This document shows, one piece after another, positions 1-8,060 of a DNA stretch of 64,000 nt. The translations under genes were made by a program, and so were the position numbers. The stretch's first letter is position 1. The number at the start of each line of letters is the position of its first letter. The notes under the pieces were generated by a model. The model was not told where the DNA came from. It ran no database searches and saw only the letters and a list, made by a program, of their open reading frames with translations. The stretch is from Opitutales bacterium (GTDB lineage: Bacteria > Verrucomicrobiota > Verrucomicrobiia > Opitutales > Seribacteraceae), in contig JAQWWZ010000031.1 in the NCBI GenBank assembly GCA_029254745.1, forward strand, positions 1-64,000, written 5' to 3'.

Positions 1-362
1 ACCTAGGGGGTAAAATTCTACGCTGCGTATATATGTAAGAGGCTCAGATTTTTTAACTGAAACGAGCGGTAAGTTTCACAACAGTAACTAGAGATATTAC
101 GGGACAACTAAAAGCTGCCGTCTTTCGGATAATCGGAGTATAATTGTGAGATTTGTAGGGGGTGATTGAAAGCTTTATTTTCCTACCACATCACTCAATC
201 ATAGTCGTAAAAATGACTTATTTCAGAGTTTTAAAAATTAACAGGATAAAGTCAGAGGCAGTATGCGAAGCAAAAGAATACAGCCGTCAGAAGCCACATA
301 ATCTGCTCCATGCAAATACTTATTCGGTAGAGTTAATCCTACCAAATTACTTCAATTCTTAA
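1..362. other. Intergenic stretch at the window edge, no gene supported
   Basis: This stretch lies downstream of the minus-strand leucine-rich-repeat gene. The only open frame of note (162-362, plus, 66 codons from a GTG) has no recognisable motif, no ribosome binding site and no plausible composition, so I do not call it. I see no tRNA, hairpin terminator or repeat here. Confidence 0.5.
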
Positions 363-1541
363 TTAAGGAGTATAACCAACTGGTTCAGATGGCCCACTTT
401 CAGTATGAGTAGAAGTGTTTGACGCGGCATCCGTTACAGAAAAGATTACTTCAGTCCACCCCCACTCCGCCCCGTCAATAAAACCGGAAACAAATCTAGT
501 AGTCACCTCTACTTTTTCAGTCAAATCTCCATCTACATTGTCGATGGCAGAATAAGAGAATGTTGGAAACTCCTCCTCTCCCCCCCCTCGACCGTTGTAA
601 CTTGGCCAATGCCCAGAGTAACTAAGAATGGTAATCTCTGGAGGCGTTGTATCCAAAATATCATCAATAATCACATTTGGCCAAGAAATATAAGTATTCG
701 GAAGCGCCTCTTCTAACATCGCTTTTTGCGATGCGGTGATGGGGTTTCCATCCAGTTGAAGTTCTGACAAAACCGGCAAATTAGTTAATGCCGAAATGTC
801 TGCAATTTCGTTATTGCCAATATCAAGCTCGATCAACTTTTCCAAAGAGGAAAGTGGGGAAATTACAGACAAATTGTTGTCGTGTAGTTTTAATTGTTCT
901 AGATTGGTCAAACTGCTCAAAGGTGATAGATCAGAAATTTGATTGTTTTCTATATCTAACTCCACGAGATTTAATAGATTAGAGAGTGCCAAAATTTCGG
1001 TGACTTTATTTCCACCGACAGCAAGATTTATCAGATTATCCAAGTTCGCAAGCGGGCTAAGGTCTGAAATTTCATTTTCTTCTACATCGAGTGTTAATAA
1101 ACTGGTTAATTCAGATAAGGGAGAAAGATCAGACAGATTGTTTTCTTTAAGGTTTAGTTGGACCAAATTTGTCAACCCTGCAAGCGGCGTTAAGTCGCTG
1201 ATGTTGTTGCTTAAAAGAACAAGATCCGTAGCCCCGCTTTCTTTTGCCTTCTTAATCTGCTGAAGCACACTTAACCCACCATACGGTTCTGGGTCTTTAA
1301 TCCACTCTGCGTACTGCGCGTCCCAAGTGTTCTCTACCTCCTGAACATTAAACTCCTCCCACTCCGTGGTACTATTTCGATAGGCATAAATCTTTCCATC
1401 CTCTCCACCTCGTAGGAATAACCAATCTGCCGTTTTATCGTCCCATACCCACGGGTATTCCTTATAGTAGAGCCACTCCACATTCCCAGAGGCTGTAAAG
1501 ACCATTGACAGTAAACTAAACAGACAGAAAAGCTTATTCAT
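363..1541 (-). CDS. Secreted internalin-like leucine-rich-repeat protein
   Basis: The 392-residue product is probably exported. It has a Sec-type signal peptide (about residues 1-19), then a Trp-rich stretch (about 20-70, containing YPWVWDDKTADWLF), then about seven 22-residue leucine-rich repeats of the SDS22/internalin type (about 104-275; recurring pattern L..L..L.L..N.ISDLSPL). The C-terminal 90 residues contain DTTPPEIT and SAIDNVDGDLT, typical of an Ig-like beta-sandwich found at the end of secreted proteins. No cell-wall anchor or membrane segment follows. The Trp-rich stretch matches the C-terminal part of the broken gene just upstream, which suggests both come from one lineage-specific secreted family. 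The ATG start fits the signal peptide. The ligand or substrate cannot be told; protein binding is inferred from the repeats. Confidence 0.85.
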   Translation of the reverse strand: MNKLFCLFSLLSMVFTASGNVEWLYYKEYPWVWDDKTADWLFLRGGEDGKIYAYRNSTTEWEEFNVQEVENTWDAQYAEWIKDPEPYGGLSVLQQIKKAKESGATDLVLLSNNISDLTPLAGLTNLVQLNLKENNLSDLSPLSELTSLLTLDVEENEISDLSPLANLDNLINLAVGGNKVTEILALSNLLNLVELDIENNQISDLSPLSSLTNLEQLKLHDNNLSVISPLSSLEKLIELDIGNNEIADISALTNLPVLSELQLDGNPITASQKAMLEEALPNTYISWPNVIIDDILDTTPPEITILSYSGHWPSYNGRGGGEEEFPTFSYSAIDNVDGDLTEKVEVTTRFVSGFIDGAEWGWTEVIFSVTDAASNTSTHTESGPSEPVGYTP

Positions 1542-1624
1542 CCTGCAACCAAACCACCTTAACCCAGTATCGTCAAGAATCGGCTTACATTCCGGCTAGA
1601 TATTGCAATCATTGGGTGCTTATC

Positions 1625-1708
1625 TTAGCCGTGCAACTTCATCCACCCATTATTCGGTAGGTTAGCATTCCAGACATAGATGCCGTCAGGAAGTGAGTTG
1701 ACCGCTCT
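1625..1708 (-). other. In-frame coding remnant after the stop of the Trp-rich gene
   Basis: Immediately after the TAA that ends the Trp-rich gene, the same reading frame stays open for 27 more codons to a second TAA. The encoded peptide contains LPDGIYVWNANLPNNGWMKL. This resembles the second half of the Trp-rich module just before the stop (GVYSVYNNQDGKWYSW): a G-[IV]-Y core, aromatics, N/D-G, then W. It looks like half of a second module cut off by a nonsense mutation; readthrough is the alternative. Confidence 0.55.
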
Positions 1709-2446
1709 TTAATTGGATGAAACCCATGTTTTGCTTAAGCTACTCCAAGAGTACCATTTGCCATCTTGATTATTATAAACTGAATAAACACCTGCAGATG
1801 CTGGATAGTAGAATAGCCAATTATTTAATGAATTATTGTAAACCCATGGCCATTGGCTCCAATTCCAACCATCGGTGCTCAAAGTGTTAGGCATCTGGGG
1901 AGTAGCTATTGTATCAGTTAAATCAGGTATTCCGTTACTGTCCTGGTCATTAAAGTCGGTAATTAAAATTTTCCATTGTGAATAATCACTCCAAGGTGTG
2001 TCAGGGTCGCCATCTTCAAAAGACATTTCACCAGTGTAAGTGTTAGAATTTCTATCTAAAAAAATAGTGCGTGAATAAACTGTGTCAATGCCAGTAGAAA
2101 CACTTAAACTTTTTAGTTCTAATTTATTTTGCGAATAATCATAATCCGACTGTCCTGTAACATTAATGGGGGTGCCATCATTACTTGGTTGAGTACCTCG
2201 AATGCTTAATCTTTGGGAGGCTTCATCGTACTCAACTGTTCCATTCCAAGAGGAAGTATACCATTGCCCGCTAATACCTAGTGAAGTTGCATCTGTTCCA
2301 TTTAGTGAGATCAAGGAGTATGTTCCTGACGGATTATTCTGATCTCTTGAAAATAAAACTGTTATTCTATCTGAGGTGTAGTTATCGTACCTATCCCAGT
2401 GCGTTGTTTCAATGAATGTAACCGTTGAATATACAGCCTGTTTTTT
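1709..2446 (-). pseudogene. 3' part of frameshifted secreted Trp-rich protein
   Basis: This frame carries the C-terminal two thirds of a protein whose signal peptide is encoded upstream in another frame. The frame is open from the A-run at about 2447, and coding-like sequence (CAG GCT GTA TAT TCA ACG and onward) precedes the first usable start, a TTG at 2314. It contains a calcium-loop-like motif (NDQDSNGIPDLTD, about 75 residues from the end) and a Trp-rich module near the C-terminus (WPWVYNNSLNNWLFYY). The EF-hand/dockerin-type loop matches one in the upstream half, so the two halves read as one ancestral protein of roughly 360 residues. It ends with TAA at 1709-1711. It could still be expressed if ribosomes slip at the A-run. 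Confidence 0.7.
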
Positions 2447-2796
2447 TCAAGGAAATCAATAACGCCATTAGCGTTGCTGTCATTGGAAGGTAATGAAAGA
2501 GAAAACGATCCGTAACTGTAAACGCCCAAGTTATCTGTACTAATGTAGTCGACTACATAATTAGTAGATCCAACACTCAATGGTTTCACCTCTCCACTAA
2601 CATGGCCACTAGAGGTAGTATAGGGCATCCTAGAAAGGCCATCATAAGTTGTCAGGAAACCTGATTCACCATTACCTAAATCAATAGGAGACATATAGAA
2701 AGAATAACAATGTGCCTCCAGTGTAGCTGATTTAGCGTAAGTGACACTTGAAATTAAGTTAGAATAAATTAGTAGCGAAAAAGCCAATATTTTCAT
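2362..2796 (-). pseudogene. 5' part of frameshifted secreted Trp-rich protein
   Basis: The ATG-initiated frame encodes a signal peptide (about residues 1-21, MKILAFSLLIYSNLISSVTYA) and an unrecognised beta-rich secreted region. Near residue 108 comes a calcium-loop-like motif (NDSNANGVIDFLEK, with D/N at the ligand positions and a final E). Directly after the loop the DNA has a run of seven A residues on the coding strand, and the protein then becomes unlike any secreted domain and stops after about 30 residues. In the -1 frame the coding sequence continues smoothly into the downstream half. The gene is therefore called broken, or possibly recoded. One more A in the run would restore a single frame. 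Confidence 0.7.
2440..2449 (-). promoter_or_regulatory. A AAA AAC slippery heptamer at the frame junction
   Basis: Read on the minus strand the junction is GAA AAA AAC AGG in the upstream frame. The A_AAA_AAC heptamer is in the phase needed for -1 ribosomal slippage, and the -1 frame is exactly the one that continues the protein. No clear stimulatory hairpin or upstream Shine-Dalgarno was found by eye, so a simple one-base deletion in an eight-A tract, or a sequencing error, explains it equally well. Confidence 0.4.
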
Positions 2797-3094
2797 ACTT
2801 TAAACTAAATAAAACAATGCCCTATAATGTCAATAACCACAGTACTTAATTACTCTTTTAGCAACTTATAAACGCTTACTCCTGCATCTCTCGCTTCCTA
2901 TGAGTTATCAAATGTATCTCTTAAGCAAAAATACCAGTAGAATATTTGTTATCTTATACTTTCATCTCAAACGGCATCTTTAGCACCTCTATCTTATTCG
3001 ACCGAAATGGATAGAAATACTTCAACAAGTGTCCTTTTTAACTTGATCTGTAACTATTTTTGGCCGTAAAAGAGGAGATCAATACATATTTACT
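2797..3094. other. Intergenic stretch with a short minus-strand coding remnant
   Basis: No intact gene is seen. On the minus strand, 2954-3036 encodes a short peptide ending in NKIEVLKMPFEMKV and a TAA. Its last dozen residues resemble a second remnant at 3890-3925 (GIGILEIPFEVRD and stop). These look like 3' ends of two former copies of one gene family. The plus-strand end of the stretch holds AGAGGAG about 17 bases before the next gene, too far for a normal ribosome binding site. Confidence 0.35.
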
Positions 3095-3493
3095 ATGAAA
3101 AAATTTACTAAACTTAGCGTGTTATTTACTACCCTTTTCTTTTTAGGTTGTGCTAATCAAGGAAGTACTGTCCTAAAAAAACTTAACGAAGCTGATGTAA
3201 ATAAAAACATCACCGTCGGGAAGACTACGCGTAATGAGATACGGGCAATGTTTGGAAGTCCATTGGAGACAAAATATACAGATTCAGGTCTTGAGATATG
3301 GAGGTATCATTTTGAAGACACAACAGGTCTTAATCCCGCAAATATTGCTTCCCAAACTCTAACGCTTGGATTAGCTGGATCTAGGCGCACTGGAACAGAG
3401 AAAGAGTTAGTGATCCTGTATAATGATGACTACACTGTTAAAAGATTCAATATGTCAGAGGCACCTGTGCAAACAGGGACTGGTTTACTGTAA
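3095..3493 (+). CDS. BamE/SmpA-like small lipoprotein
   Basis: The 132-residue product starts with a lipoprotein signal peptide whose lipobox LFFLGC puts the lipidated Cys at residue 19. The region around residues 40-75 (VGKTTRNEIRAMFGSPLET followed by a WRYHFED stretch) follows the SmpA/OmlA/BamE fold pattern: a short helix with 'G.t..ev...fG.P', then a beta-strand carrying an aromatic pair. BamE proteins sit at the inner face of the outer membrane in the barrel-assembly complex, but many stand-alone homologues have unknown roles, and this one lies in an accessory region away from other bam genes. It converges on the next gene with only two bases between stops. Confidence 0.7.
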   Translation: MKKFTKLSVLFTTLFFLGCANQGSTVLKKLNEADVNKNITVGKTTRNEIRAMFGSPLETKYTDSGLEIWRYHFEDTTGLNPANIASQTLTLGLAGSRRTGTEKELVILYNDDYTVKRFNMSEAPVQTGTGLL

Positions 3494-3495
3494 AA

Positions 3496-3858
3496 CTATC
3501 TTTTCTCAGCACAAGACTGACAGACATTATAATTGCAGTCACTGGAACAGGTGTAAGTTTTGGCTGTTGTTGTTTTTCGAGTGCCCCAAAATTTGTTCAC
3601 CTTAGTTTCAGTCACGCCTAACTGCTTTCTGCACTCAAAGCAACTTCCACTAAATAAGGCATAAGACTTTTCTCCTTCTACAAGAGTATGCTCACATTTC
3701 GGGGTTTGCTCTACTAACTCGTCAAAAGCCCTATGCCACTCTTTTTCGGATGCAGTCATTTGTTTATTCAGTTGAGATTTACTCGAAATACACCCTGTAA
3801 ACATGATGAGTTGCGTAACAATTGAAAGGGAAATGAAAATACAGCTTTTGTGAATCAT
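3496..3858 (-). CDS. Small Cys-rich lipoprotein, unknown function
   Basis: The 120-residue product has a lipoprotein signal peptide ending in MFTGC, placing the lipidated Cys at residue 23. The mature part has paired cysteines: SCFEC near residue 74, then CSSDC and CQSC close to the C-terminus. These could bind zinc or form disulfides; in the periplasm disulfides are as likely as a zinc ribbon. No family is recognised. It lies head-to-tail against the BamE-like gene on the opposite strand, so no separate terminator fits between them. Confidence 0.6.
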   Translation of the reverse strand: MIHKSCIFISLSIVTQLIMFTGCISSKSQLNKQMTASEKEWHRAFDELVEQTPKCEHTLVEGEKSYALFSGSCFECRKQLGVTETKVNKFWGTRKTTTAKTYTCSSDCNYNVCQSCAEKR

Positions 3859-4044
3859 CTAGTTAAATAAGCTAATTGTAGACATAGCGTCAATCTCGCA
3901 CCTCAAACGGGATTTCCAAAATACCAATTCCATGAAATGAATTGTTTTTATTACATATAAATTTTTTTATTAACAGAATTTAGAGATCTGCGATTAATTA
4001 AATTACTCTTTTCGTTGAGACCTTTATATTCAGGAAGGATTCCT
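3859..4044. other. Degraded intergenic DNA with a 3' coding remnant
   Basis: On the minus strand the frame ending at a TGA (3890-3892) encodes NSFHGIGILEIPFEVRD. Its last residues resemble the remnant at 2954-3036 (EVLKMPFEMKV). At DNA level the shared core is CTCAAACGG-AT. The rest is AT-rich and shows no gene. This fits a region that has lost earlier cargo genes. Confidence 0.35.
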
Positions 4045-5250
4045 CTATGTCAGGTCTATCAGGTACCATTCTAGCCCAATCTTAAAATACTCCTCTCCAT
4101 GAGCTTTGGGTATGCCCCTGTTAAGATATGCTTTCTCAAGAATTGCTTCAGAGTTGCCTACCATTCTAGCCAGCTTAATTTTGCATAGTGATTCATCCAT
4201 GGCAGAAAGATAAGAGACCCAATTGTGACGACATATATCTTCCTCCCAAGCATCCTTTAAATTTGCAAGCTCTCGAACGTTGTTAAAGCCCGAGTTGAAA
4301 ACAGTCGCTGGAATAATTGGATGCCTTATGCACCCCCTAAGGATGACTACAAGGCTTTTATATATAGGGGCATTCCTCAGAGATGCCTTTGATCGCTCCA
4401 GTAAGATTTGGGCTGGTTAATAATCTAGCCTAACCCAATCCCAGGTCATCGGTTCAGAATCGGTTTTGCTCTTACCCTAAAGTACCCGTACATGGATTTC
4501 TCATGGTCGCAAACCTGAAAAAAAGAGTATCGAAAAATACGCGAGGTGGGATCCATGATTGCAAAGAGCTGCTTGCTTTATCAACTCTTTTACCTGCTCA
4601 CAGCTGAAAATACTTAGTTGCTTGTTTTTTATGTTTTGCATTTTAATGACGCCTAAAACTCGGTCTTCCTTGATCCATTTTTGCTTTTTACGAAAGCTAA
4701 AAAATGCTCGAATATTCCGAATTTAGCCGTTAACGGTATTGGGTTTTCTACCCTTTCGGTAGTTTTCATCCACAAAGGAATTTAGCTCATCCGATGTAAT
4801 ACCCACTACTTTGCGATGCCCAAACTTCGTAAATAACAAATGGATTCTTTTTCTGTCTCTTAATGTGTCGGGTCTTAGGCCTTCTCGTGCAGCTTTTTCA
4901 TCCCATTTTTGATTTGCTTCCTTGATGTTTATGTTCGAATTGACAAATCTTTTACCATAGAAATCAACTGCATCTACAAGGGTTTTACTTGGTACCAATC
5001 GAAATAACATTGTAAGAGCTGCCTCAGCATCTCTTAGCTGATAGTTACTTAATGTCGTTTCTTTCTTTAAGGAATTATACTTTTTAGCCCGTTTTGCTTC
5101 TTCCCAGTCATCGATAAACTTACAGGCAAGTTCCCATGTTTGTTTATTCGCGCGTACTCTGTTGTGTGTGGATGGATCGGTTCCGCTTATCAGGACTCTC
5201 AAGTTACCATGCTTTTCCTTAACTTGTAACTTAAACTTAAAGCGAATATC
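4045..5250 (-). pseudogene. Tyrosine recombinase (phage-type integrase), inactivated
   Basis: One continuous minus-strand frame can be followed for about 1.2 kb. It encodes an N-terminal arm and SAM-like core-binding domain (to GRKPNTVNG), then a catalytic domain with the first arginine box (FSGLRP), MTWDWVRLDY, the RHNWVSY box and the C-terminal tyrosine region (EKAYLNRGIPKAHGEEYF). The frame is interrupted by four stops with no frameshift: TAA at 4723-4725, TGA at 4501-4503, TAG at 4477-4479 and TAA at 4417-4419; the end is the TAG at 4045-4047. The TGA falls just inside the GLRP.E active-site box. All three stop types occur, so recoding is excluded. The intact 159-codon 5' piece (4723-5202) lacks the catalytic domain. 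The gene is a relic of an integrated element beside tRNA-Ser. Confidence 0.85.
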
Positions 5251-5343
5251 GACTTGATCACAGGATCATTTTAATCCAATGTAGAGATGTATTTCAAAAG
5301 GTTTGATGATGGATTTGTTACTATTGCAGTACCAATTACAAAG

Positions 5344-5372
5344 TTGTTTCTTACAACAATTTAACCTACTAA
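5344..5372 (+). promoter_or_regulatory. Likely promoter of tRNA-Ser
   Basis: A TTGTTT box (5344-5349) is followed after 17 bases by TACTAA (5367-5372). That would start transcription about six bases before the mature tRNA. The match to the sigma-70 consensus is partial, but position and spacing fit a tRNA promoter. Confidence 0.4.
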
Positions 5373-5384
5373 TTTACAACGACT

Positions 5385-5474
5385 GGAAGGATGGCAGAGT
5401 GGTCGAATGCGGCGGTCTTGAAAACCGCTGAACCGGAAACGGTTCCGGGGGTTCGAATCCCTCTCCTTCCGCCA
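5385..5474 (+). tRNA. serT: tRNA-Ser (anticodon UGA)
   Basis: The 90-base sequence folds as a class II tRNA. The seven-pair acceptor stem is GGAAGGA with TCCTTCC, the discriminator is G and CCA is encoded. The anticodon stem GCGGT/ACCGC encloses the loop CTTGAAA with anticodon TGA. A long variable arm (CCGGAAACGG-type hairpin) marks serine or leucine, and UGA reads serine UCA codons. The T arm has GGGGGTTCGAATCCCTC. The inactivated integrase lies on its 5' side. I could not find a second copy of the tRNA 3' end in the window that would mark an attachment site. Confidence 0.96.
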
Positions 5475-5487
5475 TTTTCCAGTATAA

Positions 5488-5925
5488 TTACTCTTCCGGA
5501 TTTCTTTGATGCTCGTCAGTGCCCTCTTCTGGTAAATCTTGTTCACTTGGTAGCGAATCATGAATTTCATCTATTTCCTCAGGGTTTGATGCAAAACGAT
5601 TAAAGGATTGCCTCTCGCCTGACTGCGTAAGCTTGAGAAGAAGTTCTTCATTTTCACGATCCAAGTAGAAGATTTGTAAAAGCTTGGCGTGTGACTGGCC
5701 AACTAGTTGCTTTGAATCATCAAATGGGGAAAAATATTCTGGTTTTAATTTCCGTAAATTTAATAGGGAATTTTCAAGTTGAGGAAGAACTTCTTGTTTT
5801 TTAGCTAGAAAATCATGGGTAGGCGGGGAGTTTTTCGTTTTCAGCCAAGTGTTCTCTTCGAGTAAAAGATCATGCACGCGAGCACATAATTCTAAATGGT
5901 CAGCAATTACTTCTCTGGGTTCCAT
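5488..5925 (-). CDS. Helical protein with weak FlgN-like character
   Basis: The 145-residue product has no signal peptide. Residues 1-100 are predicted helical by eye, with heptad-like leucines (LELCARVHDLLLEENTWL, then LPQLENSLLNLRKL and LLQIFYLDRENEELLLKL). The last 40 residues are very acidic and disordered-looking. The layout (long antiparallel helices, small, acidic) recalls the FlgN chaperone family, but no flagellar genes are nearby and I would not assign that role. It is the third gene of a minus-strand set after the secreted protein and the TPR protein (35-base gap), and it ends 13 bases from the tRNA. Confidence 0.6.
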   Translation of the reverse strand: MEPREVIADHLELCARVHDLLLEENTWLKTKNSPPTHDFLAKKQEVLPQLENSLLNLRKLKPEYFSPFDDSKQLVGQSHAKLLQIFYLDRENEELLLKLTQSGERQSFNRFASNPEEIDEIHDSLPSEQDLPEEGTDEHQRNPEE

Positions 5926-5960
5926 AGATAAAAAGGAAATAACAAGGGAGTATCTATTCC

Positions 5961-8060
5961 CTAGTTAGATTGATTGCTAGGCAATGTGTAAATACCGTAG
6001 CGGTTTACTGCCTGCCTGATAGCACGGGTATCCTCGAGTTGCTCTCTTCTCCACTTTGCCATACCGAAAACAAACTCAAGGTATTTACTATTCGCTAAAC
6101 CTTCGCGAGCTCCATCAGAATTAACAAAATCTTCAATGGCAGAGTAAGTTTCCATGGCTTGTACATAATTCCCTAGCTTTTCCTGACAAAGGGCAATTTG
6201 GTAAAGGACGGGGATCTGCCAAGAGGGAGATGGATCTATATCCTGTAAGGCGGAGTAAATACGGTAGGCATTGAAAAACTCAGATTCTTCAAAGAATTTG
6301 TTGGCAAGATAATTACCTGTTTTCTTTTTCCAGAATGCCCAAATTGCTTTCATCTTGCTGATGGCAGCGAGATCACGGTCACGCACTGCATTACCCTGTT
6401 CCAGGTCGGCGATCAGCTCGGGGTTAAAGTCTGCTTCCTTTAACAAAAGAAGTAATTCAGCAATCGAGTCCTCGTCCTGATTTAATTGCTCATAAGTTAA
6501 GGCAAGTAAGTAATGGGACTCTGGGACATAAGGGCTCTGTGGGAAAAGAGTACCATAGCCTCGCAATACTTCCTTCACTCTAGCAAAATCAGCACGGGGA
6601 GTCTGATCAAAATCAAGCTCTTGCTGGGCACGCTGCTCGGGAGGGAGGCGATTTATGTTCTCCTGCTTACGCAAGTTTTCGCTAGCTCTACGATAGTGAG
6701 CAAGCCCCTGTTTAAAACGAACCACAGCACGGTCAGTATCTTCAAGATCTTCAAGCCTGCGTAAGCGATCAAAAAACTTAATCGCATTATCATAGTCCTC
6801 AGAATCCATGAAAGTTTCTGCGATCTCATACATCGCACGGTTGGACTCAGAATCTCTCCTTCTTTCCAAGGTCTTCCCTTTCCGTCTCTCAGCCAATTCG
6901 AATGCATTGCTTTTTGGCAAGGTCAGGGTTGCATTAATCGCATCGTAAAATTTGTTGAGTGCCATTCGATAAGCACCAAGGGTGCGATAAATTTTACCTA
7001 ACCTAATATGAGACTCAGGAATGGAGGGTGCCCCTCTCTTCTTACTTTCTACCCATTTCACCACAGATCCTCCTACTCGGGCATACAGATCTGGTATACC
7101 AGGTGCGTCTTCATGCTCTTCGAATGGATAATTATCATCCGCAGCAAATTCCTCAAGGAATCTCTCATATGATTTAGCGGCATCAACCCATTGCTGATTT
7201 TTTTCATGCATTGAGCAAATTGCCAAGAGAATGTCTCGACGATACCTTTTATAGTGGGGAGCATTGAGCCTGCCAAGTACACGATTACAATACGATGTTG
7301 CTTTATGAACTGAACGGGTAACAAATGGATTCCCAGAACCGCCAGAAGCCATCCTTGTTTCCACAATGGCTTCGCGAATTTTCTCTTTTAATTCTTCATC
7401 AATCTGGTCGCCTAAAACGATGTAAGGGGCAATATCTTCGGCGACTTCAATGACCGGGGCTGGTGTGGAAAGAATAGGGCTATGAACAATATCACCGCGA
7501 TCTATAACTTCCGCAGGCTTAAGGGATCCCGGTGATGAAAGGGGCGAAACTGAAGCTTCAATAGGAACTTGCAGAGGCACCTGAAATTCTGGCAATTCCA
7601 AAAGCTCAACCTCACGAAGCAAATCCTCCAGACTTGCTTTTCCGTAATCAAGAGCAGGGAGAGTACTGACTTGCCCAATAGGATTTGTAGATTCAGGTTT
7701 TTGAGGAATGGAAAGCAAGGGCGCTTGGGCTTGGTTGGTACCGAGAATATCCCCTAAGTCATCTTCGTTCACGGTCTCAGTGCTCGGAGAAAAGTTTTGG
7801 GGTTCTTCATCAAGTAAGTTTTCTGGCATGAGCTCGTTTCCTACCCTAAACGAACGGTCAATCGGTGCACCATTTTTATCTAACTCGGAACCAAAGAGAG
7901 AATTCTCATTGTCAGATCCTTGATCTAGATCTTCAAGGAGGGAATCAATCCCTTGAATAACTTCATCAATCGACTTTAATTGTGGAGGTCCACCTGCTTG
8001 ACCAAAACATACGGAACAAGAGAGTGATAAAGAGATAAAAACTAAATATAAATTCTTCAT
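5961..8060 (-). CDS. Exported TPR-repeat protein
   Basis: The 699-residue product has a signal peptide (about 1-20, ending CFGQA). A low-complexity acidic and proline-rich segment of about 200 residues follows, then helical repeats from about residue 250 to near the end. Recognisable tetratricopeptide units include ESHIRLGKIYRTLGAYRMAL, MYEIAETFMDSEDYDNAIKF, ESHYLLALTYEQLNQDEDSI and VLYQIALCQEKLGNYVQAME. Such exported TPR proteins act as periplasmic scaffolds, for example in envelope biogenesis, but the partner is unknown. The start ATG overlaps the stop of the upstream gene by four bases (ATGA), so the two are translationally coupled. Confidence 0.8.
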   Translation of the reverse strand: MKNLYLVFISLSLSCSVCFGQAGGPPQLKSIDEVIQGIDSLLEDLDQGSDNENSLFGSELDKNGAPIDRSFRVGNELMPENLLDEEPQNFSPSTETVNEDDLGDILGTNQAQAPLLSIPQKPESTNPIGQVSTLPALDYGKASLEDLLREVELLELPEFQVPLQVPIEASVSPLSSPGSLKPAEVIDRGDIVHSPILSTPAPVIEVAEDIAPYIVLGDQIDEELKEKIREAIVETRMASGGSGNPFVTRSVHKATSYCNRVLGRLNAPHYKRYRRDILLAICSMHEKNQQWVDAAKSYERFLEEFAADDNYPFEEHEDAPGIPDLYARVGGSVVKWVESKKRGAPSIPESHIRLGKIYRTLGAYRMALNKFYDAINATLTLPKSNAFELAERRKGKTLERRRDSESNRAMYEIAETFMDSEDYDNAIKFFDRLRRLEDLEDTDRAVVRFKQGLAHYRRASENLRKQENINRLPPEQRAQQELDFDQTPRADFARVKEVLRGYGTLFPQSPYVPESHYLLALTYEQLNQDEDSIAELLLLLKEADFNPELIADLEQGNAVRDRDLAAISKMKAIWAFWKKKTGNYLANKFFEESEFFNAYRIYSALQDIDPSPSWQIPVLYQIALCQEKLGNYVQAMETYSAIEDFVNSDGAREGLANSKYLEFVFGMAKWRREQLEDTRAIRQAVNRYGIYTLPSNQSN

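Noticed and set aside
162..362. 66-codon plus-strand frame from a GTG
   Set aside because: No motif, ribosome site or typical composition; it lies at the end of a degraded region.
4723..5202. Short intact protein of the integrase 5' piece
   Set aside because: It covers only the core-binding part and lacks the catalytic domain; the frame continues after the stop, so it is a pseudogene fragment.
5385..5474. Leucine identity of the class II tRNA
   Set aside because: The anticodon is UGA, which reads serine codons.
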